Source of the DNA: Krasilnikovozyma curviuscula
Lineage: Eukaryota > Basidiomycota > Tremellomycetes > Cystofilobasidiales > Mrakiaceae
Direction: 5' to 3'
Length of the DNA: 31,717 bases
Assembly: GCA_014825775.1 (NCBI GenBank)
Contig: MVAQ01000237.1
Coordinates: 1 to 31,717 of the forward strand
Part shown: positions 11,946-22,924 of the stretch, one piece after another
How the letters are laid out: each line of letters begins with the position of its first letter
Numbering within the stretch: the stretch's first letter is position 1
Made by a program: the position numbers and the translations under genes
The notes under the pieces: model-generated
The model's database searches: none
What the model was told of the DNA's origin: nothing
What the model saw: only the letters and a program-made list of their open reading frames with translations

Positions 11946-13451
11946 TCACCGTTGCAGCCACCATCCCAGACTTCTATTCCAATCAGCTTTCCCAGTCTTT
12001 TTGAACTCTTCATAAGGTGGAAGCAGCGGCCATCGATTTTTGGGCGGAAGAGGAGCTGATGATTGCGATGGTGTAGCAACACGACACCACACGAGCACCA
12101 ATGTCACTGGGTCAGCAAGTATGTTGGTGTTGATGAAGGCAGCATTACAGAAATCATATTTGAGCTTACCAAGATCGTATTTGATAGGTACCAAGAACCT
12201 GCGTGGTAGAAGCGGTTCTGGATCATTCGTCGAGTTGGAAGTTGTTGTTAGTGAAGATTTAGGCTTTGATGTTATTGGAGCGTTATTGTTATATGGTGTT
12301 TTATCTCCACTGGATGTGGGAGTACCAGGTTTGAGGATCCCTTTGGGGGTTGCTGGAGGAGTGGGTGGTTGATTCGCTGCAGAAGTTAGCGACGGTGACA
12401 GCGAAGGCAGTGAAGTTGAAGATGAAACTATTGGTTTAGATATAGTACCTTCTTTCGATTGAATCTCGTCTTTTGTAGATGCTGAGGCTATGATGGCCTT
12501 TACTGGAGTGGCAGGGGGTGTTTGTAGACCAGCTGTTGCAGGCGGTTGGCTGCTTGTTGACTTTGTATTGGGGTTGGAAGCTGTTGACTCTTCATCGCTG
12601 ACTGGCGACTTAAAAGAGTTGAAACTATTCAGACTAGCTGTTTCGGATCCAGGTGATACTGGACTTGCGATAAAGGAAGGCGCTGGACTGGATGGCCTGC
12701 TAACCGCTTGACTGAAAGGCTTGACGGATGCCGGAGGTCTCCTGCTGAGAGCATCGCTTCCAGCTGGTGTATCAGGACGGGACACGGCTCCAGAGGAGAA
12801 TGAAGAGGGCTTCTGCGATCGGATAGATTGCACCTCGTTTGTCGTGGTTTTACTGACGGGGGTTGGTGGCCTTGAAGATGAAGGTACGCTGACAGTTCCA
12901 GCTGTCGACTGTGCTGGAGATACAGGCCTAGAGGAAAAGCCGGAAGTTGTAGGAGAGAAGTCGGTGGGTATGGAGAGATGGTATGAGATAGCGTCACTTT
13001 CGCTGGATATTGGGTTTAGTGATGGCGGACGCGAAGAGAAAACCTCATCACTTTCATTGGACAGTGCCGAATCTGCAGATCTTCTCCTGGGACGAAACGA
13101 AAACACTGAACGTGTATCGCTTTTGAGAGAACCAGATGGACTAGGAGGACGAGATCCGACAGGGGTCGACGCAAGGCTCAAGTCGGAATTGGGAGAGCGT
13201 GACGTGAACCGAGAGCGTCTGGAATTCACAGATGGTGTGGGAGAATGAGGTACTGATTCCATTGAGTGTCGTTCTTCCACAGTCTCCGTGATTTCGTCGG
13301 TCACAGAGTGTCTCCTTCGTCCCCAAATTGACCCTCTCCTACTCTTCTTATCAAGCTTTTCCCTCTCATTCTGCTCCCTCATTGCCCTCAGATTGACTCC
13401 AGCATCAGGATCATAATTTTTCATGAGTGAGTTCTTTTTTTTCTTGAACAT
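11946..13451 (-). CDS. Ser/Pro-rich disordered protein with clustered RPx(S/T)P motifs
   Basis: Not recognised. One uninterrupted frame of 501 codons with an ATG start. The N-terminus is highly basic (MFKKKKNSLMKNYDPDAG, then KKSRRGSIWGRRRHSV). Residues about 60-410 are Ser/Pro/Thr-rich and probably disordered. They carry five RPx(S/T)P motifs, at R101, R175, R194, R225 and R252, two TPPATP repeats, and PKGILKPGTP around 369-378, where GILK fits the [GS]IL[RK] motif of some PP1 partners. Residues 412-460 are more ordered, with LLPRRFLVPIKYDLGKLKYD, and may be a small folded domain; the end is Trp-rich (DWNRSLGWWLQR). The pattern suggests a heavily phosphorylated adaptor, which is inference. 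The TGA stop overlaps GTGAAG, so a further C-terminal exon cannot be excluded, but no downstream exon looked convincing. Confidence 0.75.
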   Translation of the reverse strand: MFKKKKNSLMKNYDPDAGVNLRAMREQNEREKLDKKSRRGSIWGRRRHSVTDEITETVEERHSMESVPHSPTPSVNSRRSRFTSRSPNSDLSLASTPVGSRPPSPSGSLKSDTRSVFSFRPRRRSADSALSNESDEVFSSRPPSLNPISSESDAISYHLSIPTDFSPTTSGFSSRPVSPAQSTAGTVSVPSSSRPPTPVSKTTTNEVQSIRSQKPSSFSSGAVSRPDTPAGSDALSRRPPASVKPFSQAVSRPSSPAPSFIASPVSPGSETASLNSFNSFKSPVSDEESTASNPNTKSTSSQPPATAGLQTPPATPVKAIIASASTKDEIQSKEGTISKPIVSSSTSLPSLSPSLTSAANQPPTPPATPKGILKPGTPTSSGDKTPYNNNAPITSKPKSSLTTTSNSTNDPEPLLPRRFLVPIKYDLGKLKYDFCNAAFINTNILADPVTLVLVWCRVATPSQSSAPLPPKNRWPLLPPYEEFKKTGKADWNRSLGWWLQR

Positions 13452-13889
13452 GATAAGGCAATCCGAGCTCTTGTCCTTGTGTGCAAAGCAGAGCGGTGTA
13501 AGACAGTTTCAAACAGCAAGGTCTCACTTATTCACCTTTTACTTCGTTTGCTTGGGCTACTAGAAATTGCTTCAGATGATGAATAGCATTTGACTTTGGT
13601 GGTATCAAAGGGGGTCGGTTTCGCTGGATGCTTGGGCCCACGTCGGACCCACTAAAACGCTGCGGGCAACGTTATATTGCCAACAAACTTGAAGGCTTCG
13701 AGAATCAAGCACTGTAAAAAGTTAAGAGTCAAGAGCGCCATGTCAGTTGACGAGGCTTCCCCCGTTGCGCTTCTCTTATGGCCATCGTTCTTCCGCAAAT
13801 CGTAATCATCGTTCGCAGCAAAAGCAAGGCGTTCATCCGTAATACGTCTAGCAGATGGAGCCACAAAGATATTGAACGATTAAGTTAGT
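13452..13889. other. TRS120 3' flank and 501-aa gene promoter region
   Basis: These 438 bases lie between the TRS120 stop and the ATG of the next minus-strand gene. A 70-codon minus frame at 13652-13864 begins with GTG rather than ATG and resembles nothing I know; it is more likely 3' UTR. Nothing else is seen. Confidence 0.5.
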
Positions 13890-16800
13890 CTATTCCACAC
13901 GAACATGCAGCGCAGAGGAGAAATAAACATCGGTTGGTGGAGAAGCGAAGACAACAGCAGCAGTTTGCTTCTTTTTGGACTGCTTCGAAAGTTCCTCCAG
14001 TTCCTTCTTCTTCTTTCTATGTGTAAACTCGATCTCTTCCACTGCAGCTCTGAATTCAAAAACACCCTTGGCAAGGAACGCAATTGGAATAGTGAACTGA
14101 GCATCATTTCCAGGTTGAAGTACTGGTAAGGTTGTGGAGAGAGCACCGTCGTAGACGAGAAATCTTGTGGAGGATGTGTCTTGGATGGAGGAGGGTGGGG
14201 CTTGAAGCTGGTAAATTTGGTGGTTGGTGAATGGCTGATCGTTGATTGAAGTTGCCCAGGAGGTGATTGATGGTACCAATGGGAGAGGTTCTACTCGTAC
14301 TCGAGCATGGAAAGGGCGTGCTACGTTGAACATCGGATGAGAAGTACAACAATTAGATTGGAAGACTTTGCAGAAGAGAGTCTCCACAAGAAAACCTACA
14401 GAGTCGGTTCTGAACGTTTGCAACGATGGTAATGAAGTCGTTAACTTCGACAGAATCACTAACGACATCTTTACCAGCGTATACAGCCGAAAGTGAAACT
14501 TTGATCTCGTCTGCTTTGAGAACTTCCAGCATTGGCTGAGAAAGCCGCTGGTTTCTCAGGCTGATTTCTCCAATCCGACCTGACCCCGGTTCCTTCCATA
14601 CAGCACTCACTAATCTCAAGAGTTCTTCTCTGTACCAGAACAGTTGTTTTGTGATCTTCTCCTCTTCTGGTGATATAACTGACTTCGCAACAACGAACTG
14701 CCGCTCCGTAAGCGAAGGAATGTGTTGGGAGACCGTGTTGTGGTCTAATAGGAGGCGCTTGACGGGGAGAGCAAACCTGAATCGAATAAAGAAAGAGTGT
14801 AAATGGATTTGATAATTAGATAAAAATTTCAAGTTTTGGCCAACGCACCTTTCCGTCCCGCCTGGTGTAACGATTCTTGTTGCTGTTAAAGGTGGTTCAC
14901 CTGTGGTAAGATGACGAAAATCAACACAAAATTCTTCATCGCCGGAGAAATTCACAACTTACCATCCGTTGCTGATTTCCTTTGGAAATTTACCTCAAAT
15001 GGTTGTCCATACACGTTCCTGACATCGATAGCGAATAAGCAGTCTTCCTCAGTGCCTTCTAGTGCACTTTTCTGAAAAAGTACTTCTGTAGGCGAAGAGG
15101 CTGTTGTTTCTGACGTTTGAAGAGCTGCATCTTGTCCTAGTCTTAAAAGATCCATGGAACTACACTCCAGAGTGTGATACACTGTGACCAAGATTGGGTA
15201 GGATATCTGTCGCGTGTGGAATGTCCCTGATCGCTCCTTTAATCCCTCTCGATCCAGACAAGCGTAGCTGATTTGAATTGTTCCGCTTGTACTAGTAATT
15301 TAAATACACAGGTGAGTTGTTCATTTGTGTCAGTCTTTTTCCCAAGGAATCCCAAAGAAGGCCGAAGTTTACTTACCAACCGACCTTTCCGAGGCACTTG
15401 ATGTTGAGTACCTTCTTTGCACCTGGAACTATCACTGATTGTGTACCTTCAGGATTATCCCACTGGAAGATTGGCCTCATTTCCACATCGTTCTCGATCT
15501 CATACGCTTCACCCGCAGAAAGGTTTCCTTCCGCCAAGATAGCCTGGAGAGAGGTTGTGATGGAGTCCTGAAATGACAACTTCAGGAAGTCCACAGGTAG
15601 AGAACCAATGTTCTCAACCGTCAGCCGTATGATAGAGCTTTGAAGTAGGAGCAAACGTCAACCCCCCAGCCCAGTGACAATCCTCCAGACATCAGGAAGG
15701 TACTCACGTTTCACCATTGTACAGCATAACCGCTGCATGAGTCAAAGAGGTAGATCGGATTCTTAACAGTGGCTGCGCTGGAACTACCTCGCAAATCATG
15801 TAGTTCGCAGAATGCTTTTCTGGAACAGGCTTTTGAGCTTCTCCACCATCAAGCGGGACCGAAGAGCGTTTTCGAAGTTTCCACACGTCTTTTACTAAGC
15901 CAGATAGCCTCTGATTTCGTTCAAGCTCCACCTTGATGCTGTCACGTTTGCTTCGCCTTTTCACTTCGAGTGCATCCTGGATCGGGAGCACGAACTCACA
16001 CTCTGCACCATCCGGAAGTCTGATAACGCATCCTAAAATCGTGAGAGAGCCGGGAGAGGTACAGAAACCTGAGAGTCGGATCGTCTGGAACGAGTGAGGC
16101 GGTAGTACAACAGCACAGGGATGAGGATGGAAATCGACACCAACGGTACTTTGTTGCCATTGACGTACGAGGAGATATCACGTCAGTTTGACATGGCATT
16201 GGTACTGTACCAGAAACTCACCTTGGTCGGATATGTTGAAGATCGAGATCGAATGAGAATGGATTTTGAAGAGTCACTAGGAGTTCGACCGTCTCGTTTT
16301 GGACGACCACGTTCTGATGAAAAATAACACGACTTTTAGATGATGCGATTTCTCACAAAGGCAAACGAGTACCCACTTTGAGGCTGTTGGTAGATTTCAG
16401 TCGAGGATTGTACAAGAATGGATCTCTGATGCCGTGCATCTTCCCGTCCGGGACCATAGCTAACTCCTGTACGCCATGCTCGATCGTCAGCCGACTCTGG
16501 GGCAGTGGAACTATCTCCATGCTCATGACCGTCCTACCAGCCCAGTACCCAACCTGTGAAGGTAACCCTCTCCGCCTGGCGACCGCAATCGAAGAGGCAA
16601 TGAGGGACGCTAGCCTAGCTTGCTCGGTTGGAGATAGATATGCGTGGTAGTTTGAGAGGAGAATCTGAGAGAAGAGAATGATCGAATTTTGGTCTGCAGG
16701 GATAAAACAATTGGTGGTCAACTCTTGACCAACGAACGACGAAATGCGATTTGAGCTTACCTGGTAGAGCTTCAGCAATCTTAACTGCTTCACGAAGAAT

Positions 16801-19068
16801 TTCTACCTGTAATATTGGCCACCCAAACTGATGGGAAGAGCCTTCTTTCGCTTCGCCGTTGATTTCAACGCTCATCAGCTCCTCCTCAACGTCGTGCACC
16901 TCGACTCCAAGCACTTCCATTGCGGCTTTGAGTAAGTCCAACAGCCCCTGATTTCCGTCCCCACTTTCGTCCAATCTCATCGTTACAGCTCCACCAGACT
17001 GATAAGAATGCCGGCTAGTCGAAGCATCGGATTCAGAGCTCGTTCGGGAAGTCACAATCATGTCGAGAATGACATTGACGATGGTACGGATTAAAGCAGC
17101 TTCCTTCCGCCGTAGGTCGAGAGAAGAGTGTATACCACAGATGATGCGAAGAGTTGCGAGTTTCTCATGTGGTGGCAAGAGAAAGAGCCATGGTCCGTGG
17201 GCCATGTTGGCGAAACCTGATATTTGAGCTCTGGATAGTCCGGATGAAGCGGAGAGCGCGAAGTTTGTCTTTATTGTCGGTGGCGGGTATTCTGGGATTG
17301 AAGACGAGGTGAGGAGTTGAAAGGTTCTCGGATTCCATCCTCCCCCTGACCAAATGAGGCCCATCATTCTGGCGTGGCGAAGGGTACACCAGTTGTAAAG
17401 AAGAGGCAACGCATCTGTCTCCTGCCGGGAGGCCTGAGGAGATGATTTCGAGTACAGCGAAATGGAGGTAAGGAGATGAGATGATACAATGTGGAATGGT
17501 TGTGTGGTCAAGGAAGGGGGTGGGTTGGATGAGAGCGACTGAAGCAGCAGTGCTGTCGCGTAGCCTTCTAATGCTGACGCGTGCCAAAGTGTATCAGTTG
17601 CCAGCGATGATTTAATGAATACTGCCAAAGCATCGGCATAGCTATGAAAACCGAAGCTGTCAAGGAACCATTCGCAGAAGTAGAAAGTAAAATGTGGATG
17701 ACGCTCACATTGCCGCGGCTTCAGCCAATTTCCCGCTAAGCAAGTAGAAGTCTGCCAAAATCTTCAACAACCGCGGCGGTTTGAGCCCAGCTATACTCCC
17801 GGCTACTCCCTGAGTAGGAGACGCAAGTGATAGAGTAGAGGGACTACCACTTTGTTGGCCTGTTGTAACGTTACGTTTCCTGCCCGGGCCACCGAGACTG
17901 GTCTTTGGCGAGTCGTTTGAGGAAGAGAGTGATCGAAGGGAAGGACTAGTTGCCATGGATCTGTTTGGATTTGGAGTCCCTGGACCTGAGAGCGAACCAA
18001 GTGACATAATGCTAGAGCTAGTGGCAGTTCGACTGAGAGCAGGTGGGAAGCCGTTACCGATGGATGATGAATCGCCCGGCATGGAGATGGGCATTGTTGA
18101 TGCTCTGCTAGGGGTAGTACCGTTTGATATTGAATCGCTTGGTGATTGTATACCTGCTGCTGGTGCTGCTATGACTCCAAGAGCATTGGTGATGGGTGAG
18201 GGGCTGGGAGAAAGCATCTGAAAAGGCTGATGCTGGGACCGGGGGAGGATGGAAAGTGGTGGGAAAGTTGAGGACTGCATGAAGGACATTCCAGGTGGCG
18301 ATTCAATCGCGTTTGCCTATTGACGGTACAAAGCGTCAGGTCAACACAAGGAAGAAAGCGAAGAAGAAAGAGCCGAAGGATGAGGCTCACGATATTTGAA
18401 AGTTCTCCCAGCACCTGACCACAGATATCAGCTAGCAGAGACTTTAAGAAGAAGGAAGGGTCCTTCATATCTGGTATCACAATAACGTCTGTCACATCTC
18501 CCCCAGCGAGCGACCCAGTCGACATGTCCAGAGCCTCCTCATGGGCTGAAATCTGAACCTGAGTCTGAGCCATGCCCTCTACAGCCCAGCACTTCATACA
18601 CGGTGGAAATGGAGCTGAGCCAGAAGGGAAGAGTACTTCCATTCTGGCTTGAAAGAGTTCATGAGCTGCCGGTATTGAAGGCGTACACGAAGGATCGAGA
18701 TCCACCAAGCAGATGACAGCCATGGGGAACAGAGAGGTCCGAAAGAGACTGAACTGCTCGAGAGAGTAAGCCAGCTCTGTAGACCATCTCTTGATATACC
18801 TGAGCCTGAGGTCACTCGTGTTACCAGGTCCTGAACCGCTGGACCCTCCCATGATATTTGGCAAGAACCTACCCCTCCCACCGGCTGCTGACGACGAGAG
18901 AGGTATATCATTCTGGGAGATAGTGTCATTGGCTTCTATTATGGGTAGCCACTTGGCAAGTGTCTGTTTCCTGACCTTGCCCAGCGGTAGGATGAGGAAG
19001 GGAAGTTGGGCAAGGCCCAGCGGGGCTGAAGATGCAGCTGTTGCATCGTTGGCTGACGCTGTATCCAT
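13890..19068 (-). CDS. TRS120: TRAPP II complex subunit Trs120 / TRAPPC9
   Basis: Trs120 is a TRAPP II-specific subunit; TRAPP II is an exchange factor for Ypt31/32 (Rab11) at the late Golgi. Eleven exons (5' to 3'): 18391-19068, 17709-18316, 16761-17641, 16377-16693, 16222-16313, 15708-16148, 15377-15637, 14963-15291, 14849-14900, 14400-14776, 13890-14320. They join in frame to 1488 aa, longer than yeast (about 1290). Family marks: N-terminal LPFLILPLGKVRKQTLAKW; EQFSLFRTSLFPMAVICLVD; ADFYLLSGKLAEAAAIYADAL with LWHASALEGYATALL (helical repeat region); VVVQNETVELLVTLQNPFSF opening the C-terminal beta-sandwich region; and ANVQNRLSRPFHARVRVEPL near the end. A Ser/Pro-rich insert of roughly 165 residues (about 237-405, exon 2) explains much of the extra length. 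The ATG at 19068 is the first in its frame. Confidence 0.92.
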
Positions 19069-19491
19069 CGCTATGCTGAGTATATTTAAGCTCCGATTAG
19101 ACAGTCTGGAGCAGCATGGGGCTGGAACGACGAAGTTGAGGAAATGAGGTTGGACTGGTAGGTGAAGGTTAGGAGGATAGTCGCGCAGCAGGACAGCTGA
19201 GGTGTGGTTCAAATGAGAGAAGAAGACAGCTGTTAGAACTTTGGGCGCTATAATTATGTAGATCTGCTTTGTTGTTTCTTGACGACGCCTAAAAGAAATC
19301 GACTGAAGGTGTGCCCCTCCCACAATACTTCATCAAGAATGCTTTTCTAGAGCTGCTGGAACTACTGACACTCAACGTCTCACTGTGTCATTGTATACTC
19401 ATTCTGACTTCATAATTTCGAGTTCCGTCAAGCTCAGTATAATATCAAGTAAAGCGCAAATTGCCATCTACTCAACCGCCATCTACGACAT
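19069..19491. other. TRS120 promoter and GST-1 3' flank
   Basis: These 423 bases separate the TRS120 ATG from the stop of the first GST. The frame upstream of the TRS120 ATG stays open to about 19323 but holds no ATG, so it is read as 5' UTR. No additional gene is seen. Confidence 0.55.
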
Positions 19492-20660
19492 CTAGCAAAT
19501 AACTTTGTTTCCAGCTGGAGTTCCATTGAAGTTTTCGAGAAGCTTTCCAGAAGCCATGTAGACTTTGATTCCAGGTCTGGAAGACATCTTCTCAAACCAC
19601 GGAGCCAACACCTTGTAGTCCTCTAACAGAGTTGGCTTGAGAGCCAAGAAAGCAGTGCACAAGTAGTAAAGAGTGTATTCAACGAAGCATGGCTATAGAA
19701 GAAGAGCGCTCAAGTCAGCTCGTCTGCTGTTGAATAAATTCAGGGAAGATGGGAGGCGACGTGCCTCAGAATAAACAAAGTATCCAGACTTGGTTGGAGC
19801 AGTCTCCAAAAGGTACTCGTATTGTTTGAAGCTTTTTGGGACGTTTTCGGACAAGAACTTTAATAGAAGTTCAAGCTTGAAGTGCAAACAGTTGGAGATG
19901 TCAGCCATGAGCTTCAAAAACGCGACGGTTGCAACGCGGTTCTCACAGAATTTGGGCTGTAAACGGCTCCGGTGTAAGCTCTGTTGAGATCTTCAACGGC
20001 ACATCCCAACATATCAGCACGGAGGTCTTCCTTGATGTTGCCCCTTCCAGCTTGGCCAATGACCTTGCACACGTAACGCAGGATAGCATCTCTGGCACCA
20101 GATAAGTTGTCAGTTTCCGACACCAATAGCAAGGACACTATGTTATTCTCACTGTTGAGCCAGAACTTCACCATCGATAGTGAGGACGGGAAGCTGGTTG
20201 AAAGGGTACAAGGAATAGTCTGTAAGGAGTCAAAGAAAAAGGAACCCCAGGTTAGAAAGCTCATTAAAGCGCTGCCACATTTTCATTCTAGAACCATCGT
20301 AAACTGCTCAAGCAGCGTAGCAATGACAGATTAAGAAGCAAGTAGGACACTCACCGAACTTCTTCTCAGCGTATTGTGCTCTGTTTTCAGGCGTAACCAG
20401 GTTGTCACTGAACTCGACGCCAGCGTCGTTTAAGAGGAGACGAATAGGCTCAGCTCTTCCTATAGAGGCCAGAAAAGGCTTGGTCAGCTATCAAGTCAAG
20501 AGCGACTTGTTACCAACCAGTCAACAGAGCTGATGTACGCTCGCCCAGGCGACGACTTTGCTCTCACACCAAGGCGGTGGCCAGCTGAGAAGAGACGAAG
20601 GAGGGACTGACCTCTGATGTCAAAGTATTGGAGAGAAACGTTTTTGAGAGAAGCGGCCAT
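19492..20660 (-). CDS. Glutathione S-transferase, sigma-like (tandem copy 1)
   Basis: Predicted cytosolic GST that conjugates glutathione to electrophiles or acts as a peroxidase or isomerase. Six exons (5' to 3'): 20612-20660, 20355-20459, 20153-20219, 19947-20091, 19765-19875, 19492-19692, giving 225 aa, normal for the class. The thioredoxin-fold half has VSLQYFDIRGRAEPIRLLL with the expected catalytic Tyr, then the glutathione-binding FNQLPVLTIDGEVLAQQ. The helical half runs from AILRYVCKVIGQAGRG to APWFEKMSSRPGIKVYMASG. The intron at 19693-19764 uses a GC donor (GAG|GCACGT); the copy-2 gene has GTAGGT at the same place, and no GT alternative keeps the frame. It is a diverged paralogue of the gene at 21168-22308, in the same orientation, and was probably made by tandem duplication. 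Substrate unknown. Confidence 0.93.
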
Positions 20661-21167
20661 AGTGAATGAGAGTGAGTGAAGGACGATTGTGAGCTAGTGG
20701 TCAAACGTTCAGCCGTAGAAAAAGGGTTGAGCTGGCAGCAGAACGGCAGAATCGCTTTTAGCCGACCCTGCTTAGTAATTACATCGAGAATTTTCCACTC
20801 GCTGCTCATTGCAGTTTTCAAGGAGGGAAAGTGACAAAGACAAAGACAGGAGACAGTTTGTTTACATTTGGACTGACGTGTGTGCTTTTCAAGCTTACTT
20901 CGCACACATCCGGTGATGGCGCCATGGACTACGCACGAATCTGCCTGTCATGTTGCTGCGTTAGAAGAAGTCAACCTTTTCTTTTCCAGACTAACACACA
21001 CAGATTAATAGTGCACAGGAAGACCTCCAATCATATTATATACTTTACAATCATGTGCGACAGCTTCACATTCTACAGTGCGCAGATACAACCTCGCAGC
21101 CCTTCCCTCCGCCCCAGCTGCCCACCCTCACAACACGAACCTCTAGCCACCAGCTTCAGCTCATTGA
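20661..21167. other. Intergenic region between tandem GSTs
   Basis: These 507 bases should hold the promoter of GST copy 1 and the 3' end of copy 2. A 120-codon plus-strand frame at 20831-21193 runs into copy 2 antisense and has no family features. I saw no clear duplicate of the other GST's upstream region. Confidence 0.5.
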
Positions 21168-22308
21168 TCAGAATAGAGCATCCTGTCCAATAGGAGAGAA
21201 GTTGAAGTTCTTGTGTTGTCTTCCAGATGCTAGGTAAGCCTTGATGCCAGGTCTGGACGCCATCTTCTCAAACCAAGCGGTCATGACGGGGAACCCATCA
21301 AACATAGAGGGCTTGAGAACCTTCATGGCATGGCAGAGGTAGAAGAGTGTGTACTCTCCAAAGCAGGGCTGAAAGGGATTTGGAAGGGGGGGAGGGAGGA
21401 ACCGGTAGTAGAGTCTGTCAGACGACGGACGTAAGAGCTGGACGTTATAGCGACCGAACCTACCTCGGCATAGACAAAGTACCCAGTGCTACAGTTGTTC
21501 AGGAGGGCTTCGTATTGAGCAAAGACCTTGGGGGCGTAGGTGTCGAAGAACTTCTTGAGGCGTGTCTCTGGTTCGTCCGAATAGATCGCATCGACATACT
21601 GGTTATTGAGGTCTTCATTCGCGCAGCCCAACTGATCCGCAATGAGGTCCTCGTCCATGTTTCCCCTTCCAGCTTGGCCGAGGAGCTTGCAGACGTAGCG
21701 CAAGATAGCATCTCTAATGATACCCCAACAAGCAATCTGGTTTGACACTTCCGATGATAATTTAATCGTCAACGGAGAAGGTTTACTCACTGTTGAGCAA
21801 GTACCTTTCCGTTGTCAAGTGTCAGGGTTGGGATCTGATTGAATGGGTGTATGTTCAGGTCTGGTAGCGGAAGCAGAGAATAGAAGGGCATCAGCCTCAA
21901 TAACCTTTCTTCCCTCCTCTGTCGCTGGAAGATTACAACAGGATAGCAGAGTGTCTCAAAATTTGAATCCATAATCTGGTACTCTTGCGCCAGGGACCTG
22001 CCCAAGCCCACCCATACGGTGCTAACCACTCACCTTTCTTCTCAGCAGCAAAGGTCGCTTTCGTCTCCTCATTGGCATCGACAACGATGTGCTTGTAAGG
22101 AATACCACTATCCTCGAGCAAGATCCTGACTGGCTCTCCTCTGCCACAGATGCTGAAATACTGGTCACCAAGGATGGGATGGAGTGTCAGATTATCTATC
22201 TAAATCTTAAAGCCCCACCACGCGTTTACGAAAGTCAGTCGACGAGAGAAATGATGGAGGGCTCACTTTAAGAACGACACCAGCTTTGAGTGAATCTGGA
22301 AGAACCAT
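21168..22308 (-). CDS. Glutathione S-transferase, sigma-like (tandem copy 2)
   Basis: Paralogue of the neighbouring GST with the same predicted chemistry. Five exons (5' to 3'): 22267-22308, 22034-22160, 21791-21860, 21464-21713, 21168-21368; 229 aa. It reads LKYFSICGRGEPVRILLEDS (the Tyr is present), then FNQIPTLTLDNGKVLAQQ, AILRYVCKLLGQAGRGNMDE and WFEKMASRPGIKAYLASG. The last exon is exactly 201 bases, as in copy 1, and the two preceding splice positions that can be compared (before AILRYVC and before PCF) match. It lacks the intron copy 1 has after the VYSPNS segment, and its first intron falls before YF instead of after DIRG. Its short first exon encodes a divergent leader (MVLPDSLKAGVVLK). 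The ATG at 22308 opens the only exon that splices in frame. Confidence 0.92.
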
Positions 22309-22924
22309 ATCAGAATAAATTGCACGAGAGACTTGTGAGTGATGGAAGTGAGGGGTGGGGTGGGAGTCAAGGCTAGAGGTACTGGTGGTGGTGGTGGTGG
22401 TGGCAGCGCTCGCTGTGTCGGCCTAGACTTGGAGCTGAAGTCCCGCGGACATAGTGCAGATTTCCGTCTGAGCAGCCAGGCCACTCGAGAGGATGAGAGA
22501 GATGAGAGAAACTATAGGCATTAGAAGCGCAATAGGAGGTACTTAGAACACCCTCCTCTACGTTTATGTGCCCTTTCCCTAGTTATGTGATATTATTTCG
22601 CGCCTTGCCTCCCCGGCTTCGCGCGACATACTTGACAGGTGCGAACCAAGACATACTCGTACTTGCTGGAAGATGTCAGCACTAATGATGGTTGACTTCA
22701 AAACCCACTGACTGGGCTTCAAGCTTCAAGAAGTTTTTGTTCGCAAGAAGGCGGGCGGGAGGACTCCCTGCACCTGTATCCCTCTGCAATGCAGTCACTT
22801 GCACAGTGGTCATCTGCAAACTGACTCAACGACAAATGCATGACTGAAGAATTATCTTGAGACCGGGCTGGGCCTGCGTAGAACTGGGATCCATCTTTCT
22901 GAGACTTGATTTCTGAAGAGGTCC
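22309..22924. other. GST copy 2 promoter and LRR-gene 3' flank
   Basis: A 616-base stretch containing a (GGT)n run at 22384-22403 and otherwise no recognisable feature. It should hold the promoter of GST copy 2 and the 3' UTR of the LRR-like gene. Confidence 0.5.
22384..22403. repeat. (GGT)6 microsatellite upstream of GST copy 2
   Basis: Six GGT units plus a partial unit lie about 75 bases upstream of the GST copy 2 ATG, probably in its promoter or 5' UTR. Such tracts vary in length between strains. Confidence 0.85.

Noticed and set aside
12721..13248. 175-codon plus-strand frame
   Set aside because: Antisense shadow of the 501-aa protein; Gly/Glu-rich only because it mirrors Ser/Pro codons.
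13652..13864. Small minus frame just downstream of TRS120
   Set aside because: GTG start, no recognisable homology; position fits the TRS120 3' UTR.
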